DNA of 6,242 bases from Spirochaeta sp. Its GTDB lineage: Bacteria > Spirochaetota > Spirochaetia > DSM-27196 > Alkalispirochaetaceae. Position 1 is the first letter of the stretch; the number at the start of each line of letters is the position of its first letter. A program made the position numbers and the translations under genes. Positions 1 through 5,852 of the stretch are shown one piece after another. The notes beneath the pieces are model-generated. The model was not told the DNA's origin. It worked only from the letters and a program-made list of their open reading frames with translations, and made no database searches. Where the stretch lies: contig SKHA01000383.1 in assembly GCA_007117185.1 (NCBI GenBank), positions 1-6,242 on the forward strand, in the 5' to 3' direction.

Positions 1-179
1 AGAAGATCGAGAAGGCGGTGCAGGAGGTGTTTGACCTCACCCCCCGGGGGATCATCACCACCCTGGACCTGCTCAGGCCGATCTACGGTGTCACCGCGGC
101 GTACGGCCACTTCGGACGCCCTGAGTTCTCCTGGGAGAAGACCGACCGGGCCGAGGCGCTGAAGAAGGCGGCGGGCTGA
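1..179 (+). CDS. metK: S-adenosylmethionine synthetase, C-terminal end (partial)
   Basis: This is the 3' end of metK, whose start lies left of the window. Reading from base 3 gives 58 codons and a TGA at 177-179. The tail carries the conserved end of the MetK family: GIITTLDLLRPIYGVTAAYG (residues 16-35 of the fragment), then HFGRPEFSWEKTD (36-48). This aligns closely with the E. coli end (LLHPIY..TAAYGHFGRE.F.WEKTD), with the family's usual short tail after WEKTD. The enzyme makes S-adenosylmethionine from methionine and ATP in the cytoplasm. Its active-site and ATP-binding parts lie outside the window, so only identity and an intact C-terminus can be judged. metF starts 4 bases after the stop, which suggests one transcript. 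Any SAM-responsive leader would be upstream of the window and cannot be assessed. Confidence 0.95.
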   Translation, partial: KIEKAVQEVFDLTPRGIITTLDLLRPIYGVTAAYGHFGRPEFSWEKTDRAEALKKAAG

Positions 180-183
180 CACC

Positions 184-1128
184 GTGGCGATAGCCCGGGT
201 TGCGGACCTGCTGGCGGCGGGGCGCACCCTCTTCAGCTTTGAGTTCTTCCCTCCGAAGAGCGAAGCGGGGTGGGATCGCCTCTTCCGTAATATCGGCGAG
301 GAGCTGCTGCCGCTGCAGCCGGCGTACGTGAGCGTCACCTACGGCGCCGGGGGTTCCACCCGGGACCAGACCCACCGCCTGGTTACCCGTATCCAGAACG
401 AGTTTGATCTGACTGTGGTGGCGCACCTGACCTGCGTTGGCTCTACCGCGGAGGAGGTCGGGCTTATTCTGGACGCCTACAATCGCGCTGGGGTGCGGAA
501 CATCCTGGCGCTGCGGGGGGACCCACCTGGTGGGGCTACCGGCGACCCGTCCCTCGCCGCAGCCAGCCGAGACTTTCCCTACGCCGCCGACCTGGTAGCG
601 TTCATTCGCACCAGATATCCCCACTTCTCCATCGGTGTAGCCGGTTTTCCCGAGGGCCACCCGGCGACTCCCAACCGACTCCGGGAGATGCAGTACCTGC
701 GGGACAAGGTGGAGGCGGGGGCGGACTACATTGTCACCCAGCTCTTCTTCGACAATCGCGACTACCGGGACTATGTGGAGAGACTCAGACTTGCCGGAAT
801 TTCCCTTCCGGTCATCCCGGGGATCATGCCCATCGCCAGCGTGAGTGGGATGGAGCGGATGGCCGACCTGGCGGCGGGTTCTCGTTTTCCTGCGGCGTTG
901 ACCCGGGCGGTAATGCGGGCCAAGGATGACGATGCGGTGGCCAGGGTGGGGACACACTGGGCAACGGCGCAAGTAGCGGACCTTCTGAACCACGACGTCC
1001 CGGGAATACACCTCTATACCCTGAATAACTCCCGGGCAACGATCCGTATCTGCCGTAACCTTGGGCTGGACAACTATGGCGGTGTTGGCCCCGGCGACAG
1101 CGTCAGTAGTGGTGGCGCAGGCCGATAA
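184..1128 (+). CDS. metF: 5,10-methylenetetrahydrofolate reductase
   Basis: MetF is an FAD-dependent TIM-barrel enzyme that reduces 5,10-methylene-THF to 5-methyl-THF, the methyl donor for methionine synthesis. The 314-residue product (E. coli: 296) has the family landmarks: FSFEFFPPK (17-25) with Glu20 in the place of catalytic Glu28 of E. coli, VTYGAGGSTRD (51-61), LALRGDPP (108-115) with Asp113 matching the flavin-tuning Asp120, GVAGFPEGHP (151-160), DYIVTQLFFD (181-190) with Gln186, PGIMPI (212-217), and a final HLYTLN (276-281). The start is GTG at 184, 4 bases after the metK stop. It has no clear Shine-Dalgarno, so translational coupling to metK is likely. The protein continues about 17 Gly/Ser-rich residues past the usual family end, and its last codons (308-314 and the stop) overlap the convergent outer-membrane gene. 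The family assignment is secure; the NADH/NADPH preference cannot be read from the sequence. Confidence 0.96.
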   Translation: MAIARVADLLAAGRTLFSFEFFPPKSEAGWDRLFRNIGEELLPLQPAYVSVTYGAGGSTRDQTHRLVTRIQNEFDLTVVAHLTCVGSTAEEVGLILDAYNRAGVRNILALRGDPPGGATGDPSLAAASRDFPYAADLVAFIRTRYPHFSIGVAGFPEGHPATPNRLREMQYLRDKVEAGADYIVTQLFFDNRDYRDYVERLRLAGISLPVIPGIMPIASVSGMERMADLAAGSRFPAALTRAVMRAKDDDAVARVGTHWATAQVADLLNHDVPGIHLYTLNNSRATIRICRNLGLDNYGGVGPGDSVSSGGAGR

Positions 1129-2581
1129 AGATCACCCGGGCGCGACTGTCCAGAGGGCTGTCCCCGTCGTCGATGACCCGCCACAGGTCAATTCCGTAAG
1201 AGATGCGCAGGTACAGGCTGCGCGCAAAGAGGGGAAACCCCACCACCTCCAGGCCGGTGCCGAACTTCACGTCCCGCCGCCCGGTAGCGGCAAGACCGCT
1301 GGGACCGCCGAGCTCCCGGACGAAGCCGGTGTCGAAAAATACGTTCAGTTGCCCCTCTGCCAGGCGGGGGATGGTGAGCACCGTCACGGTGGCATCAAGG
1401 TTCAGGAAGAGCCCCAGGTCGCCACGCATGGTGTCGTTCAGGACCCCCCGAATATCCTCGGCGGCATTGTCCTGATCCTCGGGAACTCCGGTGGGATAAT
1501 AGAACCCGGACAGACTTCCGCTGATTCCGGCCTTGGGCCAGCGCTCCAGTGAACGATCATTCTGGCTCTGAAGAGGACGGTAGTGGGACGTTCTGGCGGT
1601 GATCGCCGAAGTGAACTCGTCGCGAAAGATGTTGTAGCGGTTACGGTTCCCCAGGGTCAGTTCATTTCCCTGGCGGTAGTTGCCGATCCAATCGTAACCC
1701 CCGGCGGCGAGACTGTGCTCGAACCCGGGAACGATCCCCCGGCGCTCGTCGGAGACCCCACCAGGGCGGTGGTTGTAACGTACAGAGAGATCCGGTTTGT
1801 ACTGGATGCTGCCGTAATGGGGGAGGGTGAAGGGAGTATTGATCTCCGCAGCCAGGTTCCACTGGCTGGTGAAGTAGTAGTCGTCACCCTCGCTGTCCTG
1901 ATTCATGATCCGTATCCGTTCCAGCAGTTGGGTGCGCCACTTCAGACCCAGCCACGAAAAGTAGTAGCCAAGACCAACTGCGGCGGTAAAATCAACGGAA
2001 TCGTACTCGATCTCCAACCCCTGATTGAAGAGCAGTTCCCAGTTTCTTTCCCACAGGCGGAAGGGGTAGTTCAGTGTCGTGTCCAGGGAGATGATGTCAT
2101 CGTTGGTCTCGGTACGCTCGTAGTCGAGATTGATCCGCAACGCTTCAAGGCTGCCGAAGAAGTTGTAGTCCCTCATTCGGATGCTGAGCAGCAGCCCGTC
2201 GTTGGAGTCGTAGCGGAAATACGGTAACGCCACCAGGTTCCAGGTGTCCGTGACAAAGACGTCAACCCGGACGGGTCGGTAGGTAACCTCCGGCTGCTCC
2301 GTCGGCTCCAGCAGGTGGGTATACTCGATGGTCACCGTCTGCAGCTGCCGCTGGTTGAAGAGGAGCTGCCGCTGCGCCGCCAGGTGAAGACCTAGAGACG
2401 CTTCGGTGGAGAAACGCCGGCCCGGCTCAAGATCGGTGATGTTCTCCATCGCCCACTGCCGGGTACGCCCGTCGATGTGCCAGAGAACCTCCGCAATCTC
2501 CACCTCCGCGTGGACAGACAGTGGAAGGGTACCGAGCCCTAGAGCCAGGATGACCAGCCATTTTCGCATGGACCCGATCAT
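1103..2581 (-). CDS. Omp85/BamA-TamA-like outer-membrane protein with one POTRA-like repeat
   Basis: The 492-residue product is a predicted outer-membrane beta-barrel. A signal peptide is clear: MRKW, a hydrophobic stretch at about 9-22, and a VHA cleavage site ending at Ala25. Residues about 26-113 read like a single POTRA repeat (LEPGRRFS, then a helix rich in Gln/Leu ending RQLLFNQRQLQTV, then two strands). DYNFFG (138-143) resembles the motif at the start of many BamA-type barrels. From about 114 to the end the chain alternates polar and aromatic/hydrophobic residues. IRGV at 377-380, followed by a strand and LNVFFDTGFV (412-421), matches the loop-6 (V/I)RG(Y/F) and F.D.G signature of Omp85 proteins. 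The protein ends in Tyr, as barrel proteins often do. Its first ATG (2581) overlaps the pth stop as ATGA; an ATG at 2569 is an alternative start that keeps the signal peptide. With one POTRA it is too short for canonical BamA. A TamA-like or lipid/protein-export paralogue is possible; the substrate is unknown. Confidence 0.75.
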   Translation of the reverse strand: MIGSMRKWLVILALGLGTLPLSVHAEVEIAEVLWHIDGRTRQWAMENITDLEPGRRFSTEASLGLHLAAQRQLLFNQRQLQTVTIEYTHLLEPTEQPEVTYRPVRVDVFVTDTWNLVALPYFRYDSNDGLLLSIRMRDYNFFGSLEALRINLDYERTETNDDIISLDTTLNYPFRLWERNWELLFNQGLEIEYDSVDFTAAVGLGYYFSWLGLKWRTQLLERIRIMNQDSEGDDYYFTSQWNLAAEINTPFTLPHYGSIQYKPDLSVRYNHRPGGVSDERRGIVPGFEHSLAAGGYDWIGNYRQGNELTLGNRNRYNIFRDEFTSAITARTSHYRPLQSQNDRSLERWPKAGISGSLSGFYYPTGVPEDQDNAAEDIRGVLNDTMRGDLGLFLNLDATVTVLTIPRLAEGQLNVFFDTGFVRELGGPSGLAATGRRDVKFGTGLEVVGFPLFARSLYLRISYGIDLWRVIDDGDSPLDSRARVIFIGLRHHY

Positions 2582-3186
2582 ATCATAAAAAGCGTTTCTG
2601 TCATCTCTTTTGGTGCCGCCTCAGATGCAAGGGCACGTTCCAGTGCCCCTGTTGTACCGCTGCACAGCTCCGCAATCCAGGGCTCTTCGTTCTGATCGAA
2701 CCGCTCCAGCACCCACGCCGCAGGGTCCCGGCCACCCGGGGGACGGCCGATACCCACTCTCAGGTGCCAGAAATCCGTTGTCCCCAGGTGCTGGACTACC
2801 GATCGCGCCCCATTCTGTCCGCGATGCCCCCCCGCGAAGAGCAGTTGCACCGTGCCGAAAGCGGTATCCAGGTCGTCGTGAATCACGAGGACTTCCTGTG
2901 GTTGAATATTGAAAAAGTCCGCAGCGGCCCGAACAGAGCGACCGCTGTGATTCATATACGTGTCCGGCCGGAGGAGAATAACCTCTCGACCCCGAATGGT
3001 GTGTTTCAGAAAGCGCCCGTGAAACTTCTCCTTCCACTGGTTCGGCCTTTCGAGGTCCCACCGTGACGACAGATCTTCCAGAATGATCCAGGCGACGTTG
3101 TGTCGGCTCTTCTCGTAGCGGCTGCCGGGATTGCCCAGAAAAGCTACCAGTCGCGGCGTCGCCCCTTGTACTTGCTTCCGCTTCAT
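2578..3186 (-). CDS. pth: peptidyl-tRNA hydrolase
   Basis: Pth cleaves the ester bond of peptidyl-tRNAs that drop off ribosomes and so frees tRNA; it is normally essential. The 202-residue product (E. coli: 194) has LGNPGSRYEKSRHN (17-30) with catalytic His29 (E. coli His20), RPDTYMNHSG (73-82) with Asn79 (Asn68), VIHDDLDTAFG (101-111) with Asp104 (Asp93), a GGHRGQNG loop (119-126) with Asn125 (Asn114), and LRVGIG (142-147). E. coli His113 in GGHNG appears here as Gln124. The ATG at 3186 was chosen because the family motif begins about 16 residues later. It has no Shine-Dalgarno. An in-frame ATG at 3249 has AAGG five bases upstream, but it would add 21 unconserved residues and overlap lplA. 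The stop overlaps the start of the downstream outer-membrane gene (ATGA), so the two are probably co-transcribed and translationally coupled. lplA is divergent, 15 bases away. Confidence 0.95.
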   Translation of the reverse strand: MKRKQVQGATPRLVAFLGNPGSRYEKSRHNVAWIILEDLSSRWDLERPNQWKEKFHGRFLKHTIRGREVILLRPDTYMNHSGRSVRAAADFFNIQPQEVLVIHDDLDTAFGTVQLLFAGGHRGQNGARSVVQHLGTTDFWHLRVGIGRPPGGRDPAAWVLERFDQNEEPWIAELCSGTTGALERALASEAAPKEMTETLFMI

Positions 3187-3201
3187 AGTACCAACAATAC
3201 C
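3187..3201. other. 15-base gap between divergent pth and lplA starts
   Basis: The two start codons point away from each other with only 15 bases between them, too little to hold promoters for both genes. Promoter elements must therefore overlap the opposite gene's coding sequence. Neither start shows a Shine-Dalgarno. On the minus strand TATTGT ends 7 bases before the pth ATG and could be a weak -10 giving a nearly leaderless message, but no good -35 is seen at 17 bases. TACCA occurs twice in direct orientation (3189-3193 and 3198-3202), which is too short to call an operator. Both start assignments rest on homology. Confidence 0.5.
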
Positions 3202-4155
3202 ATGGCCACTGCGGTGCGTGTCCTCACTACTGAGTCTCTGGACCCTCATCTGAACCTTGCCACCGAGGACTGGCTCTTTCGACTTCTTCCGGCGGACTCG
3301 CAGGTCCTCCTGATGTGGCGCAACCGCCCGACGGTGGTGATCGGGCGGTATCAGAATCCATGGCTGGAGTGCAATCTGCCCCTGATGGCGCGGGAGGGTG
3401 TGGAGCTGGCGCGGCGACAGAGCGGCGGTGGGGCGGTCTATCACGACCAGGGAAACACTAACTTCACCTTTATCTCACCTGCCGACCGCTACGACCGGGA
3501 TACCAACTTCGATGTTGTTCTGGCGGCGTTGGATCATCTGGGGGTTGCCGCGGAGCGCTCCCCCCGGAACGATGTCATCGTCGCGGGGCGCAAAATTTCC
3601 GGTAACGCCTTCAAGCACACAAAAGAGCGCTGTTTCCATCACGGAACCCTTCTGGTGTCGGCGGACCTGGATCGACTGCAACGGTATCTTTTTTCGTCGG
3701 TCCAGGCGGAAAGTGCCCGGGGCACCCGATCGGTACGATCCTCGGTGACCAACCTGGCGGAACATGGTGCCGTTACCCACGACGCGCTGTGCGCTGCCCT
3801 GGCGCTGAAGTTCCGGGAGCGCTTCGGCGCTGGAGGTGCGACGGAGGTGCTCACCGGGGAGGTGCTGCGACGTGAGTCCTCACTGATGGAGTACTACCGC
3901 ACCGCCGGATCATGGCAATGGTTGTACGGTGCAACCCCCGCTTTCACCCTGCGGTTTCCCCGGGGTACGGTGGAGATAGAACATGGTATCATCCGTTCAG
4001 TCCGGCAGCTGACTGGGGTGGATGTTGACTCCGTTGCCCCGACGCTGCCGGGGCTCAGGTGGGGCACAATAGGGCCGGAGGATGCGGTGAATCAACTGGA
4101 CCCGAATAGCCCCCTCCGGCAGGATTTTGAAGAGTTACTCGGGAGGAACAGATGA
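3202..4155 (+). CDS. lplA: lipoate-protein ligase A
   Basis: LplA activates free lipoate with ATP and attaches it to lysines of the E2 subunits of 2-oxoacid dehydrogenases and GcvH, a salvage route for external lipoate. The 317-residue product (E. coli: 338) aligns along its length with E. coli LplA. It has LLMWRNRPTVVIGRYQNPW (36-54), RRQSGGGAVYHDQGN (71-85, the lipoate-binding loop), GRKISGNAFK (129-138) with Lys131 in the place of the essential lysine of the family, and CFHHGTLL (144-151). VRSSVTNL follows at 178-185. After about residue 225 comes the small C-terminal domain (SWQWLYGATPAF, 237-248), so it is the two-domain bacterial type rather than LplA lacking its accessory domain. The ATG at 3202 matches the family N-terminus (E. 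coli MSTLRLL..); the reading frame is open upstream but without similarity. It is coupled to deoD through an ATGA overlap. Confidence 0.96.
   Translation: MATAVRVLTTESLDPHLNLATEDWLFRLLPADSQVLLMWRNRPTVVIGRYQNPWLECNLPLMAREGVELARRQSGGGAVYHDQGNTNFTFISPADRYDRDTNFDVVLAALDHLGVAAERSPRNDVIVAGRKISGNAFKHTKERCFHHGTLLVSADLDRLQRYLFSSVQAESARGTRSVRSSVTNLAEHGAVTHDALCAALALKFRERFGAGGATEVLTGEVLRRESSLMEYYRTAGSWQWLYGATPAFTLRFPRGTVEIEHGIIRSVRQLTGVDVDSVAPTLPGLRWGTIGPEDAVNQLDPNSPLRQDFEELLGRNR
4141..4146 (+). promoter_or_regulatory. Shine-Dalgarno of deoD
   Basis: GGGAGG lies five bases before the deoD ATG, inside the last codons of lplA. It is the strongest ribosome-binding site in the window. Together with the ATGA overlap it suggests that deoD can start both by direct ribosome entry and by re-initiation after lplA. 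Confidence 0.8.
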
Positions 4156-4886
4156 GCGTACATATCGAGGCGAAAAACGGCGAGATTGCCGAGACGGTGC
4201 TGCTGCCCGGTGACCCCTTACGGGCGAAGTTTGTGGCTCAGGAATGGCTCACGGAGATCAAACAGTACAACGGTGTCCGGGGGATGCTGGGTTACACCGG
4301 ACTCTGGAAAGGAGAGCGAATCTCCGTACAGGGTTCGGGGATGGGGATGCCCTCGCTGGCGATCTACGTCAACGAGCTGATCCGGGAGTACGCAGTAAAG
4401 CGCCTCATCCGAATCGGGTCCTGCGGCTCCGTTCAACCTCACGTGAACGTGCGGGATCTGGTCCTTGCGATCAGCGCTTCTACCGACTCGGCGATGAACC
4501 AGCGTCGGTTCCAGGGGATGGATTACGCCGCCACCGCGTCGTGGCCGCTCTTGCGCCGGGCAATCGCGGTGTTGGAGGAGGGCAAAACCGCCTTTCACGC
4601 CGGGGGAATCCTCTCCAGCGACACGTTTTATACCGACGACCCTGAAGATTGGAAGATCTGGGCTCGCCACGGCGTTCTGGCGATCGAGATGGAAGCGAAC
4701 CAGCTCTATACCCTGGCCGCTCGCCACGGAGTGCAGGCTCTGGCGCTCCTTACCGTGAGCGACAGCCTTGTCGCTGCAGATCCCGGTGGTGACCTGAGCT
4801 CCGCTGAACGTCAGAGCAGCTTCCATACGATGGTGGAGGTGGCTCTTGGAGTGGGAACGGGCTGGGGGGATTCCGGTACGGGGTGA
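4152..4886 (+). CDS. deoD: purine nucleoside phosphorylase, DeoD type
   Basis: DeoD phosphorolyses purine (deoxy)ribonucleosides to the base and (deoxy)ribose-1-phosphate for salvage. Members of this type are hexamers that accept both 6-oxo and 6-amino purines. The 244-residue product (E. coli: 239) keeps the known active-site positions: His4 near the N-terminus, GDPLRAK (20-26) with Arg24, VRGMLGYTG (42-50) with Arg43, and RIGSCGS (87-93) with Arg87, which together bind phosphate. It also has FY at 159-160, EME (179-181) for the ribose, TVSD (201-204) with catalytic Asp204, and AERQ (218-221), whose Arg220 is the counterpart of E. coli Arg217. The segment after Asp204 is about three residues longer than in E. 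coli and lacks the His of its SDH. The C-terminal tail is Gly-rich. The start is the ATG in the ATGA overlap with lplA, so both are in one transcript. The pairing has no obvious metabolic logic beyond salvage. Confidence 0.96.
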   Translation: MSVHIEAKNGEIAETVLLPGDPLRAKFVAQEWLTEIKQYNGVRGMLGYTGLWKGERISVQGSGMGMPSLAIYVNELIREYAVKRLIRIGSCGSVQPHVNVRDLVLAISASTDSAMNQRRFQGMDYAATASWPLLRRAIAVLEEGKTAFHAGGILSSDTFYTDDPEDWKIWARHGVLAIEMEANQLYTLAARHGVQALALLTVSDSLVAADPGGDLSSAERQSSFHTMVEVALGVGTGWGDSGTG

Positions 4887-4901
4887 CGCGGCGCCACGGG
4901 A

Positions 4902-5807
4902 CTAAGCGAGAAAGAGGAGCGCCACACCGCTCACCGCCAGGACCGCCCCAATGATCTCTCTTACGGTGATTCGGTCGCGAAAGAGGAACACCGTCACCGG
5001 GATGAGAATGACAGGAACGGTGGCGATGAGCGTCGCGGTGACCCCCGTGGAGGTACGCTGCGAAGCGTACAGGCCCAGAGACACCCCCAGAAAGGGACCG
5101 AAAAACGCACCCCGCAGGGTGTGTCGCATCGCTGTCCTGTCCCGCAGCGCCCGGACCAGAAGGGGCCAGCGTCGCGTCACCAGAAAAACAACAGTGAAAC
5201 CGACGAGCCCGGCAAGGACGCGGATCTGCGTCGCTGCAAAGGGATCGTACTGCGGCGCGCCGTAGCGGCTGAGTACCAGCCCCAGCGCCTGCCCCACCGC
5301 CCCAAGGACGGCAAACCAGATTCCCCGGATGCGGTGCGGGCGGTTTTCCAGGGCGTTCCCCGCGGCGGGCGGCACCGCGGTGACCACCAGAATGATTCCC
5401 CCTACGGTGACACCCATCGCCAGCAGCTGCAGCGGCCCCAGGACCTCCCCAAGAACCAGCCACCCCGTTATCGCGGTCATCGGCGGTACCAGCGAGTAGA
5501 CCACCATCGCCGTCCGGGCGCCTACATCGACAAACGCCTGAAAGAGAAAGAGGTCGCCCATCACAAATCCGATAAGTCCCGAGAGGGAGAGCCAGATCCA
5601 GACGTGGCTGCCCGCCCCCGCCGGGAAGGGTGACCCCCGGGAGATGGTGAGAAAGACGGCGAAGATCCCAAGGGCAATAACCAGCCGGATGAGGTTCACC
5701 TGCAGCGACCCTACCCGCTTTCCCGCCGCCTCGAAGGAGAGACTGGTTACGGCCCAGCACATGGCGGTGCCCAGCGCTGCGATCTGGCCGATTGTCTGAA
5801 TATTCAC
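4902..5807 (-). CDS. EamA/DMT-superfamily membrane transporter
   Basis: The 301-residue product is almost entirely hydrophobic, with about ten membrane-spanning segments: roughly 4-22, 36-55, 69-89, 98-118, 126-145, 162-180, 192-210, 233-250, 256-276 and 284-300. It divides into two related halves (about 5-143 and 163-299), as expected of the 10-TM drug/metabolite transporter superfamily with two EamA domains. Typical signs are the first-helix GTAMCWAVTSLSFEAAGKR (13-31), the GDLFLFQAFVDVGA segment (84-97), and WLVLGE (116-121) before TM5, with FLFRDR (274-279) at the equivalent place in the second half. Members export amino acids, metabolites or other small molecules; the substrate cannot be read here. 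The start is GTG at 5807; an in-frame TAA lies five codons upstream, so no earlier start is possible. It is convergent with deoD (15 bases between stops) and divergent from the right-edge membrane gene. Confidence 0.9.
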   Translation of the reverse strand: MNIQTIGQIAALGTAMCWAVTSLSFEAAGKRVGSLQVNLIRLVIALGIFAVFLTISRGSPFPAGAGSHVWIWLSLSGLIGFVMGDLFLFQAFVDVGARTAMVVYSLVPPMTAITGWLVLGEVLGPLQLLAMGVTVGGIILVVTAVPPAAGNALENRPHRIRGIWFAVLGAVGQALGLVLSRYGAPQYDPFAATQIRVLAGLVGFTVVFLVTRRWPLLVRALRDRTAMRHTLRGAFFGPFLGVSLGLYASQRTSTGVTATLIATVPVILIPVTVFLFRDRITVREIIGAVLAVSGVALLFLA

Positions 5808-5810
5808 ACG

Positions 5811-5839
5811 TTGCCTGCCTTACGACTCTCGTTTACAAT
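5811..5839 (+). promoter_or_regulatory. candidate sigma70-type promoter for the right-edge membrane gene
   Basis: TTGCCT (5811-5816, four of six to TTGACA) and TACAAT (5834-5839, five of six to TATAAT) are separated by exactly 17 bases. Transcription would start near 5845-5847, only about 6-8 bases before the ATG at 5853. The -35 half is also the complement of the opposite gene's ribosome-binding site, so its match may be partly accidental; the -10 is the stronger part. Confidence 0.5.
5814..5821 (-). promoter_or_regulatory. likely Shine-Dalgarno of the EamA gene
   Basis: On the minus strand AAGGCAGG lies six bases before the GTG start at 5807. It supports that GTG, which is also the only start available after the upstream in-frame stop. 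The site overlaps the plus-strand -35 candidate of the divergent gene. Confidence 0.5.
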
Positions 5840-5852
5840 AGTGAACGCGATC

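Noticed and set aside
91..1011. 306-codon minus-strand open frame opposite metF
   Set aside because: Arg/Gly/Pro-rich low-complexity product opposite a clear MetF; a shadow of GC-biased third positions.
1583..2227. 214-codon plus-strand open frame opposite the outer-membrane gene
   Set aside because: Long antisense frames are expected in GC-rich genes. The product (Val/Glu-rich, no recognised motif) has no ribosome site, and the opposite strand encodes a convincing barrel protein.
3166..3194. Possible plus-strand promoter for lplA (TTGTAC ... TACCAA, 17-base spacer)
   Set aside because: Only three of six matches at each hexamer, no better than chance in this sequence.
3100..3201. Extension of the lplA frame upstream to a GTG at 3100
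   Set aside because: The added 34 residues are antisense to the conserved start of pth, and LplA similarity begins exactly at ATG 3202.
3187..3444. Extension of the pth frame upstream to 3444
   Set aside because: The added 86 residues are antisense to conserved lplA sequence and show no similarity to Pth; the family start fits ATG 3186, with 3249 as the only serious alternative.
4218..4826. 202-codon minus-strand open frame opposite deoD
   Set aside because: Antisense shadow of a fully conserved DeoD; no motifs and no start signal.
4871..4901. Possible bidirectional terminator between deoD and the EamA gene
   Set aside because: GTGACGC/GCGCCAC (4883-4897) can pair only with a mismatch and a one-base loop, and no T-run follows on either strand.
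4750..5760. 336-codon minus-strand open frame over the EamA gene and the end of deoD
   Set aside because: It is a shifted frame of the EamA gene. The product is rich in Gly, Arg, Pro and His with no membrane pattern or motif, while the frame at 4902-5807 gives a clean ten-helix transporter.
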